Origin: Hyphomicrobiales bacterium
Lineage (GTDB): Bacteria > Pseudomonadota > Alphaproteobacteria > Rhizobiales > Rhizobiaceae
Length of the DNA stretch: 64,000 bases
Reading direction: 5' to 3'
Assembly: GCA_017305835.1 (NCBI GenBank)
Contig: JAFKJY010000041.1
Span: forward strand, 102,609 to 166,608
Positions 49,998 through 58,209 of the stretch are shown here, piece by piece. The translations under genes were made by a program, and so were the position numbers. The notes beneath the pieces are model-generated. The model saw only the letters and a program-made list of their open reading frames with translations. It was not told where the DNA came from and did not search any database. How positions within the stretch are numbered: the stretch's first letter is position 1; the number at the start of each line of letters is the position of its first letter.

Positions 49998-51194
49998 TCA
50001 GTGGGGCCTGCCGCCCGCGAGGAAATCGGCCATGCGCTCGATGGCGCGCAGGATGTTCTCCTCCGAATTGGCGTAGGACAGCCGCAGGTAGCCCTCACCA
50101 TGGACGCCGAAGTCCGGCCCGCCGATCAGGGCCACGCCCTTCTCCTCCAGCAGCGCGGAGGCGAGCGGCTTGGCCTTCCATCCGGTCCCGGCGACGTTCG
50201 GGAAGGCATAGAAGGCGCCCTTCGGGGTGATGCAGGAGATGCCCGGCAGGCTGTTCAGCCCCTCGACCACCACCTTCCTGCGGCGGTCGAAGGCCGCCAT
50301 CATCCTGTCCACCTCGTCCTGCGGCCCGTCGATCGCGGCGATGCCGGCATATTGGGTCGGCGCGTTGACGCAGGACCAGCAATTCACCGCCAGCTTGCGC
50401 ACCTTGTCGTGGAGCCGGCCGCTTTCCGCCGAGTTCGGCCAGATCGACCAGCCCATGCGCCAGCCGGTCATCGCCCAGGTCTTCGACCAGCCGTTGAGCA
50501 CGATCAGCCGCTCGCGGATCTCGGGGAAGGCGAGCAGCGAGGTGTGCGTCTCGCCGTCATAGGTCATGACGTCGTAGATCTCGTCCGACAGGATGGCGAC
50601 CTGCGGATGGGCTTCCAGCCCCTTGACCAGCTTCTCGATCTCGGCGCGCGGCGTCACGCCGCCGGTGGGGTTTGCCGGCGAGTTGAGGATCAGCAGCCGC
50701 GTCCGCGGCGTGATCAGCGCCAGCGTCTCCCCGGCCGAGAACGCGAAACCGTTTTCCTCGCGCATCGGCACCGGCACCGGCCGCGCGCCGGTGAACTCGA
50801 TCATCGAGCGGTAGATCGGAAAGCCCGGGTCCGGATAGAGGATGTCGACGCCCGGCTCGCCGAACATGACGATCGCCGCATACATGGTCGGCTTGCCGCC
50901 CGGCATGATCATCACGCTCTCCGGCGAGACCTCGACGCCGGTGGTCGCCAGCGTGCGGCGGGCGACGGCCTCGCGCAGCGGCAAGATGCCGGTCGCCGGC
51001 GTGTAGCCGTGGTGGCCGTCGCGCAGCGCCTTGACCGCCGCCTCGACGATGTGGGCGGGCGTGCGGAAGTCCGGCTGGCCGATGCCGAGATTGATGACGT
51101 CCTTGCCGGCCTGCGCCAGGGCGGTGGCGCGCGCCAGCACGGCGAAGGCGTTCTCATCGCCGATGCGGTCGAAGGCTGGGACGGTGTGGAGCAT
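49998..51194 (-). CDS. PLP-dependent aminotransferase, aspartate/tyrosine class I (398 aa)
   Basis: A fold-type I aminotransferase: GIGQPDFRTPAHIVEAA at the N-terminus, NSPANPTGG, LSDEIYDVMTYDG and the PLP lysine in NGWSKTWAMTGWRMGW. The C-terminal LRLSYANSEENI carries the Arg that binds the substrate carboxylate. It moves an amino group between an amino acid and 2-oxoglutarate; the specificity within the AspC/DapL-like subgroup is not clear. The ATG at 51194 begins the conserved part. The divergent neighbour is a GNAT gene. Confidence 0.92.
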   Translation of the reverse strand: MLHTVPAFDRIGDENAFAVLARATALAQAGKDVINLGIGQPDFRTPAHIVEAAVKALRDGHHGYTPATGILPLREAVARRTLATTGVEVSPESVMIMPGGKPTMYAAIVMFGEPGVDILYPDPGFPIYRSMIEFTGARPVPVPMREENGFAFSAGETLALITPRTRLLILNSPANPTGGVTPRAEIEKLVKGLEAHPQVAILSDEIYDVMTYDGETHTSLLAFPEIRERLIVLNGWSKTWAMTGWRMGWSIWPNSAESGRLHDKVRKLAVNCWSCVNAPTQYAGIAAIDGPQDEVDRMMAAFDRRRKVVVEGLNSLPGISCITPKGAFYAFPNVAGTGWKAKPLASALLEEKGVALIGGPDFGVHGEGYLRLSYANSEENILRAIERMADFLAGGRPH

Positions 51195-51275
51195 TCCCGG
51201 TTTCCGTCTGGTCCTTTCCTGTCGGGAAGATTTCTTGTGAGCGTTGCGCGGTCGAGTCAACCTGGGAAGCAATCC

Positions 51276-51968
51276 ATGCAAAGCGACCTCTCGGCCTGGA
51301 CCCCGCGCGAGCGGCCCCGCCGCGCGCCTCTCGAAGGGCGCTACGTGCGGCTCGAGCCGCTGGAGGCGGCGCGGCACGGCGACGGGCTCTACGCGGCATC
51401 GTCGACGCCGGACGCGGATACGCGCTTCCTCTGGCTCGGCGAGCGCGGGCCAAGCAGCCGTGCCGATTTCCAGGCCTGGCTGGAGAAGGCGGAGGCGAGC
51501 GCCGACCCGCTCTATTTCGTCGTCATCGACAAGGCTTCGGGCCGGATCGCCGGGCGGCAGACCTTCATGCGCATCGACACGGCCAACGGCGTGGTCGAGA
51601 TCGGCAACATATTATGGAACCCGCCGGTCGCCCGCACGCCGGCCGCGACCGAGGCGCTCTACCTGTTCGCGCGGCACGCCTTCGACGACCTCGGCTACCG
51701 GCGCTTCGAGTGGAAATGCAACAACCGCAACGGCCCTTCCAAGCTGGCTGCGCTGCGCTTCGGCTTCGTGTTTGAGGGGATTTTCCGGCAGCACATGATC
51801 GTCAAGGGCGAAAACCGCGACACGGCGTGGTATTCGATGATCGACCGCGAGTGGCCGGTGACCGGCAAGGCGCTCGCGGCGTGGCTCGACCCGGCCAATT
51901 TCGGCCCGGACGGGCAACAGAAGCGGCGGCTTTCCGACATCCGGCGGGAGCTTGCCGCAGGCGCATGA
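51276..51968 (+). CDS. GNAT N-acetyltransferase, RimJ-like (230 aa)
   Basis: A GNAT domain of the Acetyltransf_3 type: VRLEPLEAARHGDGLY at the start, VVEIGNILWNPPVARTPAATEALY covering the strands around acetyl-CoA, and the helix with RRFEWKCNNRNGPSKLAALRFGF, a signature of this subgroup. It is larger than RimJ, with a C-terminal tail of about 30 residues. The acceptor is unknown. The ATG at 51276 follows a GGGAAGC site. A rhizobial-type intergenic palindrome begins 12 nt after the stop. Confidence 0.9.
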   Translation: MQSDLSAWTPRERPRRAPLEGRYVRLEPLEAARHGDGLYAASSTPDADTRFLWLGERGPSSRADFQAWLEKAEASADPLYFVVIDKASGRIAGRQTFMRIDTANGVVEIGNILWNPPVARTPAATEALYLFARHAFDDLGYRRFEWKCNNRNGPSKLAALRFGFVFEGIFRQHMIVKGENRDTAWYSMIDREWPVTGKALAAWLDPANFGPDGQQKRRLSDIRRELAAGA

Positions 51969-51979
51969 GACGCGGCCGA

Positions 51980-52080
51980 GCATCGGACCGAAAAGTGGAA
52001 CCCGGTTTTCGGATTATTCCGATGCTCGATCAAAGTGCTGGATCGTCCTTTGTGCGTCCGGTAGGACGCACGGCGATCCA
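51980..52080. repeat. RIME-like intergenic palindromic element, copy 1
   Basis: Two nested dyads are present. GCATCGGA...TCCGATGC (51980-52025) encloses a core close to CCGAAAAGTGGAACC and its partial mirror. TGGATCG...CGATCCA (52039-52080) encloses GTGCGTCC/GGACGCAC. The core of the first recurs, inverted, at 55853-55897. It lies between a GNAT gene and a small membrane-protein gene and may form a stem-loop in their RNA. Confidence 0.75.
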
Positions 52081-52109
52081 AGAGGCCGCCATAAGCGGAG
52101 CAGGGCGAG

Positions 52110-52307
52110 TTGAGCGAAAAGCGGCGCACCGTCATCGCGGCGGGACTGATCTTCATCGGCTTCGGCCTGTTCGCCTGGTTCCTGCCCGACATCATGCTGG
52201 CGGCGGGGAATCTCTCGCCATGGGCGGCCGGCGTGGTCGTGATCGTCTTCCTGCTCGGCTTCTTCGCGCTGTTCTGGGTGCGCAGCCGCTACAAGGACAG
52301 GGGCTGA
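52110..52307 (+). CDS. Small two-helix membrane protein (65 aa)
   Basis: Two hydrophobic segments (residues 8-31 and 38-57) flanked by basic ends (SEKRRTV, RSRYKDRG) make a hairpin with both termini inside. The start is a TTG at 52110 after GGAGCAGGGCGAG. Its stop is 1 nt before the denD ATG, so translation of the two is probably coupled. No family is recognised with certainty. Confidence 0.7.
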   Translation: MSEKRRTVIAAGLIFIGFGLFAWFLPDIMLAAGNLSPWAAGVVVIVFLLGFFALFWVRSRYKDRG

Positions 52308-52308
52308 C

Positions 52309-53283
52309 ATGCGCGTGCTGGTGACCGGCGCGGCCGGCATGATCGGCCGCAAGCTGACCGGGCGGCTGGCGGCAACGCCGCGCATCGGCGGCCGCGCTGT
52401 CATCGCGCTCGACCTCCACGACATCGTGCCGCCGGCCGCGCCGGAGATCGCCGGCGTCGCGGCGACGGCGCTGACCGGCGACCTCGCCGCGCCGGGCGCG
52501 GCGGCGGCTCTGGCCGCGCGCGGGCCGGACGTGGTGTTCCACCTCGCCGGCGTCGTGTCGGGCGAGGCGGAGGCCGATCTCGAGCTGGGCTACCGGGTCA
52601 ATCTCGACGGCACGCGCGCGCTGTTCGACGCGCTGCGGCTCGCCGACGGCACGCCGCGCGTCGTCTATGCGTCCTCGATCGCCGTGTTCGGCGCGCCGTT
52701 CCCGGACGTCATCCCGGACGAGTTCCATGCGACGCCGCTCACCTCCTACGGCACGCAGAAGCTGATCGGCGAGGCTCTGCTGGCCGACTACACGCGGCGC
52801 GGCTTCATCGACGGGATCGGCATCCGGCTGCCGACGATCTGCGTGCGGCCGGGCAAGCCGAACAAGGCGGCCTCGGGTTTCTTCTCCGGCATCATCCGCG
52901 AGCCGCTGGCCGGCAGGGAAGCGCTGCTGCCGGTGCCACGCAGCGTGGTGCACACCCATGCCAGCCCGCGCTCGGCGGTCGGCTTCCTGCTGCACGCCGC
53001 CGCGCTCGACGGCGCCCGCGTCGGCCCGCGCCGCAACCTGACCATGCCCGGCGTCGCCGTCACGGTCGGCGAGCAGATCGAGGCGCTGCGGCAGGTGGCC
53101 GGCGAGGCGCCGGTGCGGCTGATCCGCGAGGCGCCCGACGAGACGATCTGGGCGATCGTGCGGAACTGGCCGACGCGCTTCGCCGCGACGCGGGCGCGGG
53201 AGCTCGGCTTCGCGGCCGAGACGAGCTTCGACGAGATCATCCGCGCCCATATCGAGGACGAGCTCGGCGGCGCGCCGGGGTAG
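52309..53283 (+). CDS. denD: D-erythronate dehydrogenase-like NAD-dependent epimerase/dehydratase (324 aa)
   Basis: An extended SDR: NAD motif TGAAGMIGRKL (residues about 6-16), the Ser in YASSIAVFGAPFPD, and the catalytic YxxxK in YGTQK. The segment GIRLPTICVRPGKPNKAASGFFSGIIREP is characteristic of the DenD group, which oxidises D-erythronate as the first step of its catabolism. The other den genes (kinase, isomerases) are not in the window, so the substrate could differ. It sits between a small membrane protein (1 nt gap) and a rhomboid-like gene (6 nt gap). Confidence 0.88.
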   Translation: MRVLVTGAAGMIGRKLTGRLAATPRIGGRAVIALDLHDIVPPAAPEIAGVAATALTGDLAAPGAAAALAARGPDVVFHLAGVVSGEAEADLELGYRVNLDGTRALFDALRLADGTPRVVYASSIAVFGAPFPDVIPDEFHATPLTSYGTQKLIGEALLADYTRRGFIDGIGIRLPTICVRPGKPNKAASGFFSGIIREPLAGREALLPVPRSVVHTHASPRSAVGFLLHAAALDGARVGPRRNLTMPGVAVTVGEQIEALRQVAGEAPVRLIREAPDETIWAIVRNWPTRFAATRARELGFAAETSFDEIIRAHIEDELGGAPG

Positions 53284-53289
53284 GCGGAC

Positions 53290-54015
53290 GTGCGGCGCGA
53301 CACAGACGGGCGGCTGGCGCGGTTCACCGAAGACTGGGCCGGCGGGCTGCCGGCGCTGACGATCGCGGCTCTCGGCCTGATCTCCCTGTTCATGGTGCTT
53401 CAGACGCTGGAGCCGGCGGTGCTCGCCACACTTCGGCGCGACCCGGCGGCGCTCGCGGTGAGGCAATGGTGGCGGCTGGCGAGCCCCATCCTCGCGCAGG
53501 CGGATGGCTGGGCGCAGTTCGTGTTCAATTTCGCCGGGCTGGCCGTCGTCGGCGCGGCCGTCGAGCGGCGCTGCGGCTGGCTTACCTGGGTCCTCCTTGC
53601 GCTAGCCGGGATCGCGGCAGGCGAATGGGCGGGCTACTGGTGGGAGCCGCAGGGCGGCGGCAGCTCGGTTCTGGTGTGCGGCCTCGTCGGCGGGCTGCTC
53701 GCCTTCGCCTGGCGGCACGACCGGCGCGACGCCTGGCCGCTGGAGTTCTCGTTCTACTGGCTGACGGCGCTGGCGGGATATGCCCTGCTCGGGCCGTCGG
53801 GCGCGGCGGCCGCCTGTATCGGGCTCGCGCTGGCGATCGGCGGGGTGCGGGCGCGCGGGCTCGTCGGTCCGCGGATGGTCGCCGCGGCGATCGCGGTCAT
53901 GCTGGCGGAGGCTGCGATGCTGTGCCTTCTCGCCGACGATCACGGCCCGCCGACGCTCGCCGGCATGGCCGTCGGCCTATTGCTGGTCAGGCCGAAAGGC
54001 TCGCGGCCAGCATGA
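53290..54015 (+). CDS. Rhomboid-like membrane protein, active-site His apparently replaced (241 aa)
   Basis: Six hydrophobic segments are seen. RQWWRLASPILAQADGWAQF and VFNFAGLAVVGAAVERRCG match the rhomboid L1 loop and helix 2, with Asn80 kept and the usual His lost. GGGSSVLVCGLVGG gives Ser126 at the nucleophile position with Gly two before. The final helix has PTLAGMAVG where active rhomboids have HLGGxxxG, so Thr222 replaces the catalytic His. A His218 nearby might substitute. It may be an inactive rhomboid or a divergent one. The start is a GTG 6 nt after denD; its 3' end overlaps the convergent NicO gene by 29 bp. Confidence 0.7.
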   Translation: MRRDTDGRLARFTEDWAGGLPALTIAALGLISLFMVLQTLEPAVLATLRRDPAALAVRQWWRLASPILAQADGWAQFVFNFAGLAVVGAAVERRCGWLTWVLLALAGIAAGEWAGYWWEPQGGGSSVLVCGLVGGLLAFAWRHDRRDAWPLEFSFYWLTALAGYALLGPSGAAAACIGLALAIGGVRARGLVGPRMVAAAIAVMLAEAAMLCLLADDHGPPTLAGMAVGLLLVRPKGSRPA

Positions 54016-55078
54016 GCGCGCCGAGCAGGAAGACGAGCGCGGCGCCGGCGATCTCGATCGCCGCGTGAAGCGCCCCGCCGCTGCCGCTGCCGGTCAGGGC
54101 GAGCGCCCAGTTCTTGGCGGTGACGGCCAGCGTGGCGAGGACCGAGACGGTGATCGCCGTGCCGATCGACATCGCCAGCACCGAGACGACGCCGCCGAAG
54201 ATCAGCCCGTTGAGCAGGGCGAAGGAGAGCACGATCAGCGCGCCGGTGCAGGGCCTGATGCCGACCGCGACGATGGCCGTCCAGGCCGTGCGCCAGTCGA
54301 AATCGCGGCCCGAGAGCATTGAGGGGTCGGGCGCATGGGAATGGCCGCATTCCGCGCAGATTTCGCCGGGGCCGATGTCCGGATGCGTGCATTGCACGTT
54401 GAGCACGCGGCGGGGGGCGGAAGCTTTGGCGTCGCCGGCATCCGTCCGCGCGTCGCCGCCATGCGCCTCGAACAGGGCGGCGGTGACGCCCGGCATGCCC
54501 GCCGGCGCCAGCATCGGCGCCGGGCGCATCAGCGCGACCAGCCGACGCCCGGCCTTGCGCCACAGCAGCCACGCGCCGAAGCCGGTGACGAGCGCATAGC
54601 TGCCGATCTCGAGGAAGCGCGAGGCGTCCGTCATGGTCAGCGAGGTGCCGGCGAGCACGACGTAGACGAGGCCCATCAGCACGATCGCCGACACGCCCTG
54701 CAGCAGGGCCGAGACGAAGGAGAGCACGATGCCGCGCCGCAGCGCCACCTCGTTGGCGATCATGTAGGAGGAGATCACCGCCTTGCCGTGACCGGGGCCG
54801 GCGGCATGGAAGACGCCGTAGGCGAAGGACAGGCCGATGAGCAGCCACAGCCCGCCGCCGCCGTCGCGCATCGACTTCAGCGCGCCGGCCAGCGCGCGGT
54901 AGAAGCGCTGCTGCTCTACATTCACCCAGTTCAGCACATGCGCGAACAGGCCGGTCGACGGCAGCGTCGCCTCGTTGGTGCCGATGCCGAGCGAGCTCTG
55001 CGCGTGGGCGGCCGCGACCAGCCCCGCCATCGCCAGGGCGGCGAGAGCGACGGCAGCGGCTGCCTCGCGCACCCTCAT
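53987..55078 (-). CDS. NicO/RcnA-family nickel-cobalt (metal) exporter (363 aa)
   Basis: After a signal-like first helix, six or more membrane segments follow, with the NicO motif HAAGPGHGKAVISSY (residues 91-105) and IRPCTGALIVLSFAL in the second half. A cytoplasmic loop at residues 230-250 carries C-x-H-x8-C-x2-C-x-H-x-H (Cys230, His232, Cys241, Cys244, His246, His248), a probable metal-binding loop in place of the His-rich loop of RcnA. It should export Ni2+ or Co2+ across the inner membrane. Its ATG overlaps the DUF1007 stop (ATGA), so the two are translationally coupled partners. Confidence 0.88.
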   Translation of the reverse strand: MRVREAAAAVALAALAMAGLVAAAHAQSSLGIGTNEATLPSTGLFAHVLNWVNVEQQRFYRALAGALKSMRDGGGGLWLLIGLSFAYGVFHAAGPGHGKAVISSYMIANEVALRRGIVLSFVSALLQGVSAIVLMGLVYVVLAGTSLTMTDASRFLEIGSYALVTGFGAWLLWRKAGRRLVALMRPAPMLAPAGMPGVTAALFEAHGGDARTDAGDAKASAPRRVLNVQCTHPDIGPGEICAECGHSHAPDPSMLSGRDFDWRTAWTAIVAVGIRPCTGALIVLSFALLNGLIFGGVVSVLAMSIGTAITVSVLATLAVTAKNWALALTGSGSGGALHAAIEIAGAALVFLLGALMLAASLSA

Positions 55079-55734
55079 TTCCCGCCCCCGCAATCCAGTT
55101 CGAGGCGCGTCGCGAAAAGCTTGGTGTAGTCGGTGCCGGTGGGATCGTTGAAGAAGGCGTCGGTCAGCGTCTTCTGGTTCTGGGCGATCGCCTCGTCGGG
55201 ATCCGGGCGGATCACCTTGCGGCGGCAGTCGGCCGGCATGCCGTTGACCTTCATCATGTCGTCGCTGGTGAAGTCGATTGCCGTATAGAAGGTCGGGTCG
55301 TAGATGCCGAAGTCGATCTTGCCGGCGAGCTTCAGCGGCTTCTCGGGCGCGGATTCGAACATGATGATGAGCTGCTGCTTGTCGTAGGTCGCGATCAGCT
55401 CGGCCGGCGCCTTCATGGCGACGTCCTTGCCGTTCGCGGTCACCATCTGGAAATAGCCGAAATCGGCGAGCGAATCGTGGACTGTGCGGCCGACCTCGGC
55501 GAGCTCGGCGTCGTCGAGCTTGCGGTCCTTGTTCTTGTCGAATTCCATCAGAACGGTGGCAGAGAAGAGGTCGTCGAAGCGCCAGACATGGCCGAGCGAG
55601 TGGACGGTGTGGTCCGGCCCGACCTCGACCTCCAGCGTGGCTTCCGCGAAGACGTGCGGATGGGCGAGCGCGGCGCGGGGCGACAGGGCCGCCACGGCCG
55701 AAAGGCATGCCGCAATCGCGTACGGTCGAATCAA
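55075..55734 (-). CDS. DUF1007 periplasmic protein, partner of the NicO exporter (219 aa)
   Basis: A signal peptide (ending near residue 24, AALAHPH) leads a DUF1007 domain starting HPHVFAEATLEV, a likely N-terminal metal-binding site. Residues about 64-77 read FDKNKDRKLDDAE, an EF-hand-like calcium loop. The DFTSDDMMKVNGMPADC region is standard for the family. DUF1007 genes nearly always precede NicO transporters, and here the stop overlaps the transporter start by 4 nt. A role in periplasmic handling of the exported metal is inferred. Confidence 0.9.
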   Translation of the reverse strand: MIRPYAIAACLSAVAALSPRAALAHPHVFAEATLEVEVGPDHTVHSLGHVWRFDDLFSATVLMEFDKNKDRKLDDAELAEVGRTVHDSLADFGYFQMVTANGKDVAMKAPAELIATYDKQQLIIMFESAPEKPLKLAGKIDFGIYDPTFYTAIDFTSDDMMKVNGMPADCRRKVIRPDPDEAIAQNQKTLTDAFFNDPTGTDYTKLFATRLELDCGGGK

Positions 55735-55794
55735 TTGGCTACCATCCCCTCGGGCGAAGACGCCATGCTCGCGACGAAGCGGGCAAAAGTGCGA

Positions 55795-55897
55795 CCGAAA
55801 GCGCTTCGCATCTTGTCGGAATCAGGCGACGCGCTTTCGGCTCCCGGTTTTCGCATGTCGTCATCCCGAAACCGGTTCCCACTTTCGGGCGACATGC
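55795..55897. repeat. RIME-like intergenic palindromic element, copy 2
   Basis: CCGAAAGCGC (55795-55804) and GCGCTTTCGG (55831-55840) form one dyad. GCATGTCG...CGACATGC (55853-55897) forms a second whose core, CCCGAAACCGG followed by TTCCCACTTTCGGG, is the reverse complement of the core in the element at 51980-52025. It fills the gap between the DUF1007 start and the LysR gene end. Confidence 0.78.
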
Positions 55898-55903
55898 TGG
55901 CGC

Positions 55904-56803
55904 TCATGTTCCCTCGCGCGCCTTGAACCAGCGGACCAGATAGTCGACCAGAACGCGGATCTTGGCCGGCAAATAGCGGCGATGCGGATAGACCGCGTAG
56001 ACGCCGCCGCCATGCTGCGTCCAGCGGTCGAGGACCGATACGAGCCGGCCGCTTTCGAGCTCCGGCCGGGCGACGAAATCCGGCAGCATTGCGAAGCCCA
56101 GCCCGGCGACGGCCGCCGCGCGGGTGGTGAGTGGGCTGTTGACCTCCATGCGGCTCGGCACGGGGACCGTCATCGGCTCGCCCTTCTCGTTGACGAAGGG
56201 CCAGTTCGCCCGCCAGCGGCCGTTTGTGTCGATCACGCAGGGCAGCCGCGACAGGTCCTGCGGGTGCTCGGGCCGGCCGACCTGCGCGATCAGGTCCGGC
56301 GAGGCGCAGACGACCATGCCGAGCGGCGCCAGCAGGCGGGCGATCAGCGAGGAATCCTCCAGCCGGGTGATGCGGATGGCGAGGTCGAAGCCTTCTTCCA
56401 CCAGGTCGACGAAACGGTCGTCGAGATTGATCTCCAGCGTGATCTCCGGGTGCTCGACGGCGAAATCGACCAGCGACTGGCCGACGGGCGAGTCGGCGAA
56501 GGAGCGCGAGGCCGACAGCTTGATGCGGCCGCGCACGTCGGCCGAGCTCTCGCGCACCGCGTCGGCGAGGCTGTCGATCTCGCGCACGATCTCGGAGGCG
56601 CGCTTGTAGTAGACGTGGCCGGCCTCGGTCAGCGAGAACTGCCGCGTCGTGCGGTTGAGCAGCAGCGCCCCCAGCTCGTCCTCCAGCTCGCGCACATATT
56701 TCGACAGCAGCGCCTTGGAGCGGCCGATCTTGCGTGCGGCGGCGGAAAACCCCTCCGCCTCGACCACGTCGATGAAGGCGCGCATGCGGGTCAGCGTGTC
56801 CAT
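55904..56803 (-). CDS. LysR-family transcriptional regulator (299 aa)
   Basis: An N-terminal LysR helix-turn-helix (residues 1-60; FSAAARKIGRSKALLSKYVRELE) and a periplasmic-binding-like effector domain (about 88-290) are complete. The recognition helix with SKALLSKYV and the IRITRLEDSSLIARLL segment place it in the large CrgA/DmlR-like subgroup, which mostly regulates neighbouring genes. The ATG at 56803 begins one nucleotide after the amidase stop, so it is co-transcribed with the amidase. An effector cannot be deduced. Confidence 0.93.
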   Translation of the reverse strand: MDTLTRMRAFIDVVEAEGFSAAARKIGRSKALLSKYVRELEDELGALLLNRTTRQFSLTEAGHVYYKRASEIVREIDSLADAVRESSADVRGRIKLSASRSFADSPVGQSLVDFAVEHPEITLEINLDDRFVDLVEEGFDLAIRITRLEDSSLIARLLAPLGMVVCASPDLIAQVGRPEHPQDLSRLPCVIDTNGRWRANWPFVNEKGEPMTVPVPSRMEVNSPLTTRAAAVAGLGFAMLPDFVARPELESGRLVSVLDRWTQHGGGVYAVYPHRRYLPAKIRVLVDYLVRWFKAREGT

Positions 56804-56804
56804 G

Positions 56805-58100
56805 TCAGACCTTCTCCGTGGCGTCGAGGATGATCCGCGCAAGGCGGATGAGCTGCAGGTCGCTGCCGGCGGGGCCGAGGAGCGAGATGCCGAAGGGGGC
56901 GCCGGCGACGCGGCCGAGCGGGATCGTGATCTGCGGAAAGCCAGACGGGCCGGAGAGGCACAGGAGCCGGAGCGCGCGCTCGCGATAGGCCTGCTGGTCG
57001 TCGAAGCCGGCATCGCGCAGGGGTGCGGCGCCCGGCACGGTCGGCAGCACCAGCAGGCCGTCCTCGCCGAGGAGATCCGCGAGTCCGGCGCGAAAGGCGG
57101 CGCGGCGCTCGCTCTCGCGGGCGAAGGTCGCGGCATCGATGGTGCGGCCGAACTCGAAGCGCTCCCTCACGCCGGGGCCGAGACGGCGATCCTTCGCCGA
57201 GATGAACGGGCCGTGGACCTGCCAGGCCTCAAATGCCTGGATCCGGCGGAAGCACCAGTAGAGGTCGTCGAGGGAGCGGGCGAGCGGAGACGCTTCGCGT
57301 GAGGGTCCCAACGCCGCCTCGACCTTGCGCAGCATGCGCCGGTATTCGGCGGCTTCCGCCTCGCCGAGCGGGAGGGCGTCGAGCGCGGCGAGGCGGAGGA
57401 GGCGGAATTGCCCTTCATCCGGCGTGAGCGCCGGCTCCAGCTTTCCGCCGCCGGTGGGCCGCAACGTGGGCGACTCCCTCTCCCCGTCCTTCACGGGGAG
57501 AGGGTAAGGGTGAGGGGCGGCGCCGGCTTCTCCGAAGAAGATGCTTCCTACCCGCTCATAAATCTCCGCATCCCGCGCGAACCAGCCGAAGGTGTCGAGA
57601 CTGGGCGCCAGCGGCATGGCGCCGTCGAGCGGGATCGCGCCGTGGGTGGTCCTGAGTCCGATCAGGCCGCAGAAGCTCGCCGGCGCGCGGATCGAGCCGC
57701 CGGTGTCGGAGCCGGCGGCAATATCGGCAAGGCCGCCGGCCACGGCCGCCGCCGAACCCGACGAGGAGCCGCCGGTGACGCGGCCGGGGGCGACCGGATT
57801 GACGGGCTGCGGATAGTGCGCGTTGTGGCCCATCAGCGAGAAGGTCAGCTCGTCGGTCTGGGTGCGGCCGACGAATCGCGCGCCCGCATCCAGCAAGGCG
57901 CGAATCGCCGGCGCCGTGGACGCGGCCGGCTGCGCTTCGGCGAGCATCTGCGGGTTGCCGCCGCCGGTCTTCTGGCCCCTGACGGCGAAGATGTCCTTCA
58001 CGGCCAGCAACAGGCCCGCCAGCGGTCCGGATTTCTCTTCGATATCAGCGCCTTGCGTTCCGGCGACGAAGGCATTCAGGGGATCGGGGAAGGGCTGCAC
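56805..58100 (-). CDS. Amidase-signature enzyme with a palindromic repeat inside the gene (431 aa)
   Basis: The amidase signature catalytic triad is present: Lys35 (AVKDIF), the cis-Ser in GGSSSGSAAAV (residues 110-120) and nucleophile Ser136 in GSDTGGSIRAP. The enzyme should hydrolyse a small amide in the cytoplasm. Between about residues 193 and 225 the sequence becomes a Pro/Gly-rich insert (PHPYPLPVKDGERES...) encoded by an intergenic-type palindromic repeat; frame is kept. The LysR gene follows at once. The start faces the ornithine decarboxylase promoter region. Confidence 0.9.
   Translation of the reverse strand: MQPFPDPLNAFVAGTQGADIEEKSGPLAGLLLAVKDIFAVRGQKTGGGNPQMLAEAQPAASTAPAIRALLDAGARFVGRTQTDELTFSLMGHNAHYPQPVNPVAPGRVTGGSSSGSAAAVAGGLADIAAGSDTGGSIRAPASFCGLIGLRTTHGAIPLDGAMPLAPSLDTFGWFARDAEIYERVGSIFFGEAGAAPHPYPLPVKDGERESPTLRPTGGGKLEPALTPDEGQFRLLRLAALDALPLGEAEAAEYRRMLRKVEAALGPSREASPLARSLDDLYWCFRRIQAFEAWQVHGPFISAKDRRLGPGVRERFEFGRTIDAATFARESERRAAFRAGLADLLGEDGLLVLPTVPGAAPLRDAGFDDQQAYRERALRLLCLSGPSGFPQITIPLGRVAGAPFGISLLGPAGSDLQLIRLARIILDATEKV
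57476..57518. repeat. Palindromic repeat unit inserted in the amidase coding sequence
   Basis: CCCTCTCCCCGT (57476-57487) and ACGGGGAGAGGG (57493-57504) make a perfect 12-bp stem around a 5-nt loop, followed by TAAGGGTGAGGGGC. This is the look of the abundant dispersed palindromes of rhizobial genomes, here translated in frame into the amidase. Confidence 0.85.
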
Positions 58101-58142
58101 CGTTCAACTCGCGTGGACGACCGCCAGACGATTGTTCAATGC

Positions 58143-58175
58143 ACGAAATTTTTCAACCTGCCTCGAAAATTTCGT
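58143..58175. promoter_or_regulatory. Perfect 10-bp inverted repeat at the odc promoter
   Basis: ACGAAATTTT (58143-58152) and AAAATTTCGT (58166-58175) are exact mirrors around a 13-nt centre, abutting the -35 hexamer. This would suit a repressor or activator site in the gap between the divergent amidase and ornithine decarboxylase genes. Confidence 0.55.
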
Positions 58176-58203
58176 TGATTGCGGGGGGACGAATCCATAT
58201 ATC
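58175..58203 (+). promoter_or_regulatory. Sigma-70 promoter of ornithine decarboxylase
   Basis: TTGATT (58175-58180) and TATATC (58198-58203) are separated by exactly 17 nt. Transcription near 58210 would give a leader of about 440 nt before the decarboxylase ATG. Confidence 0.7.
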
Positions 58204-58209
58204 CGCGCT

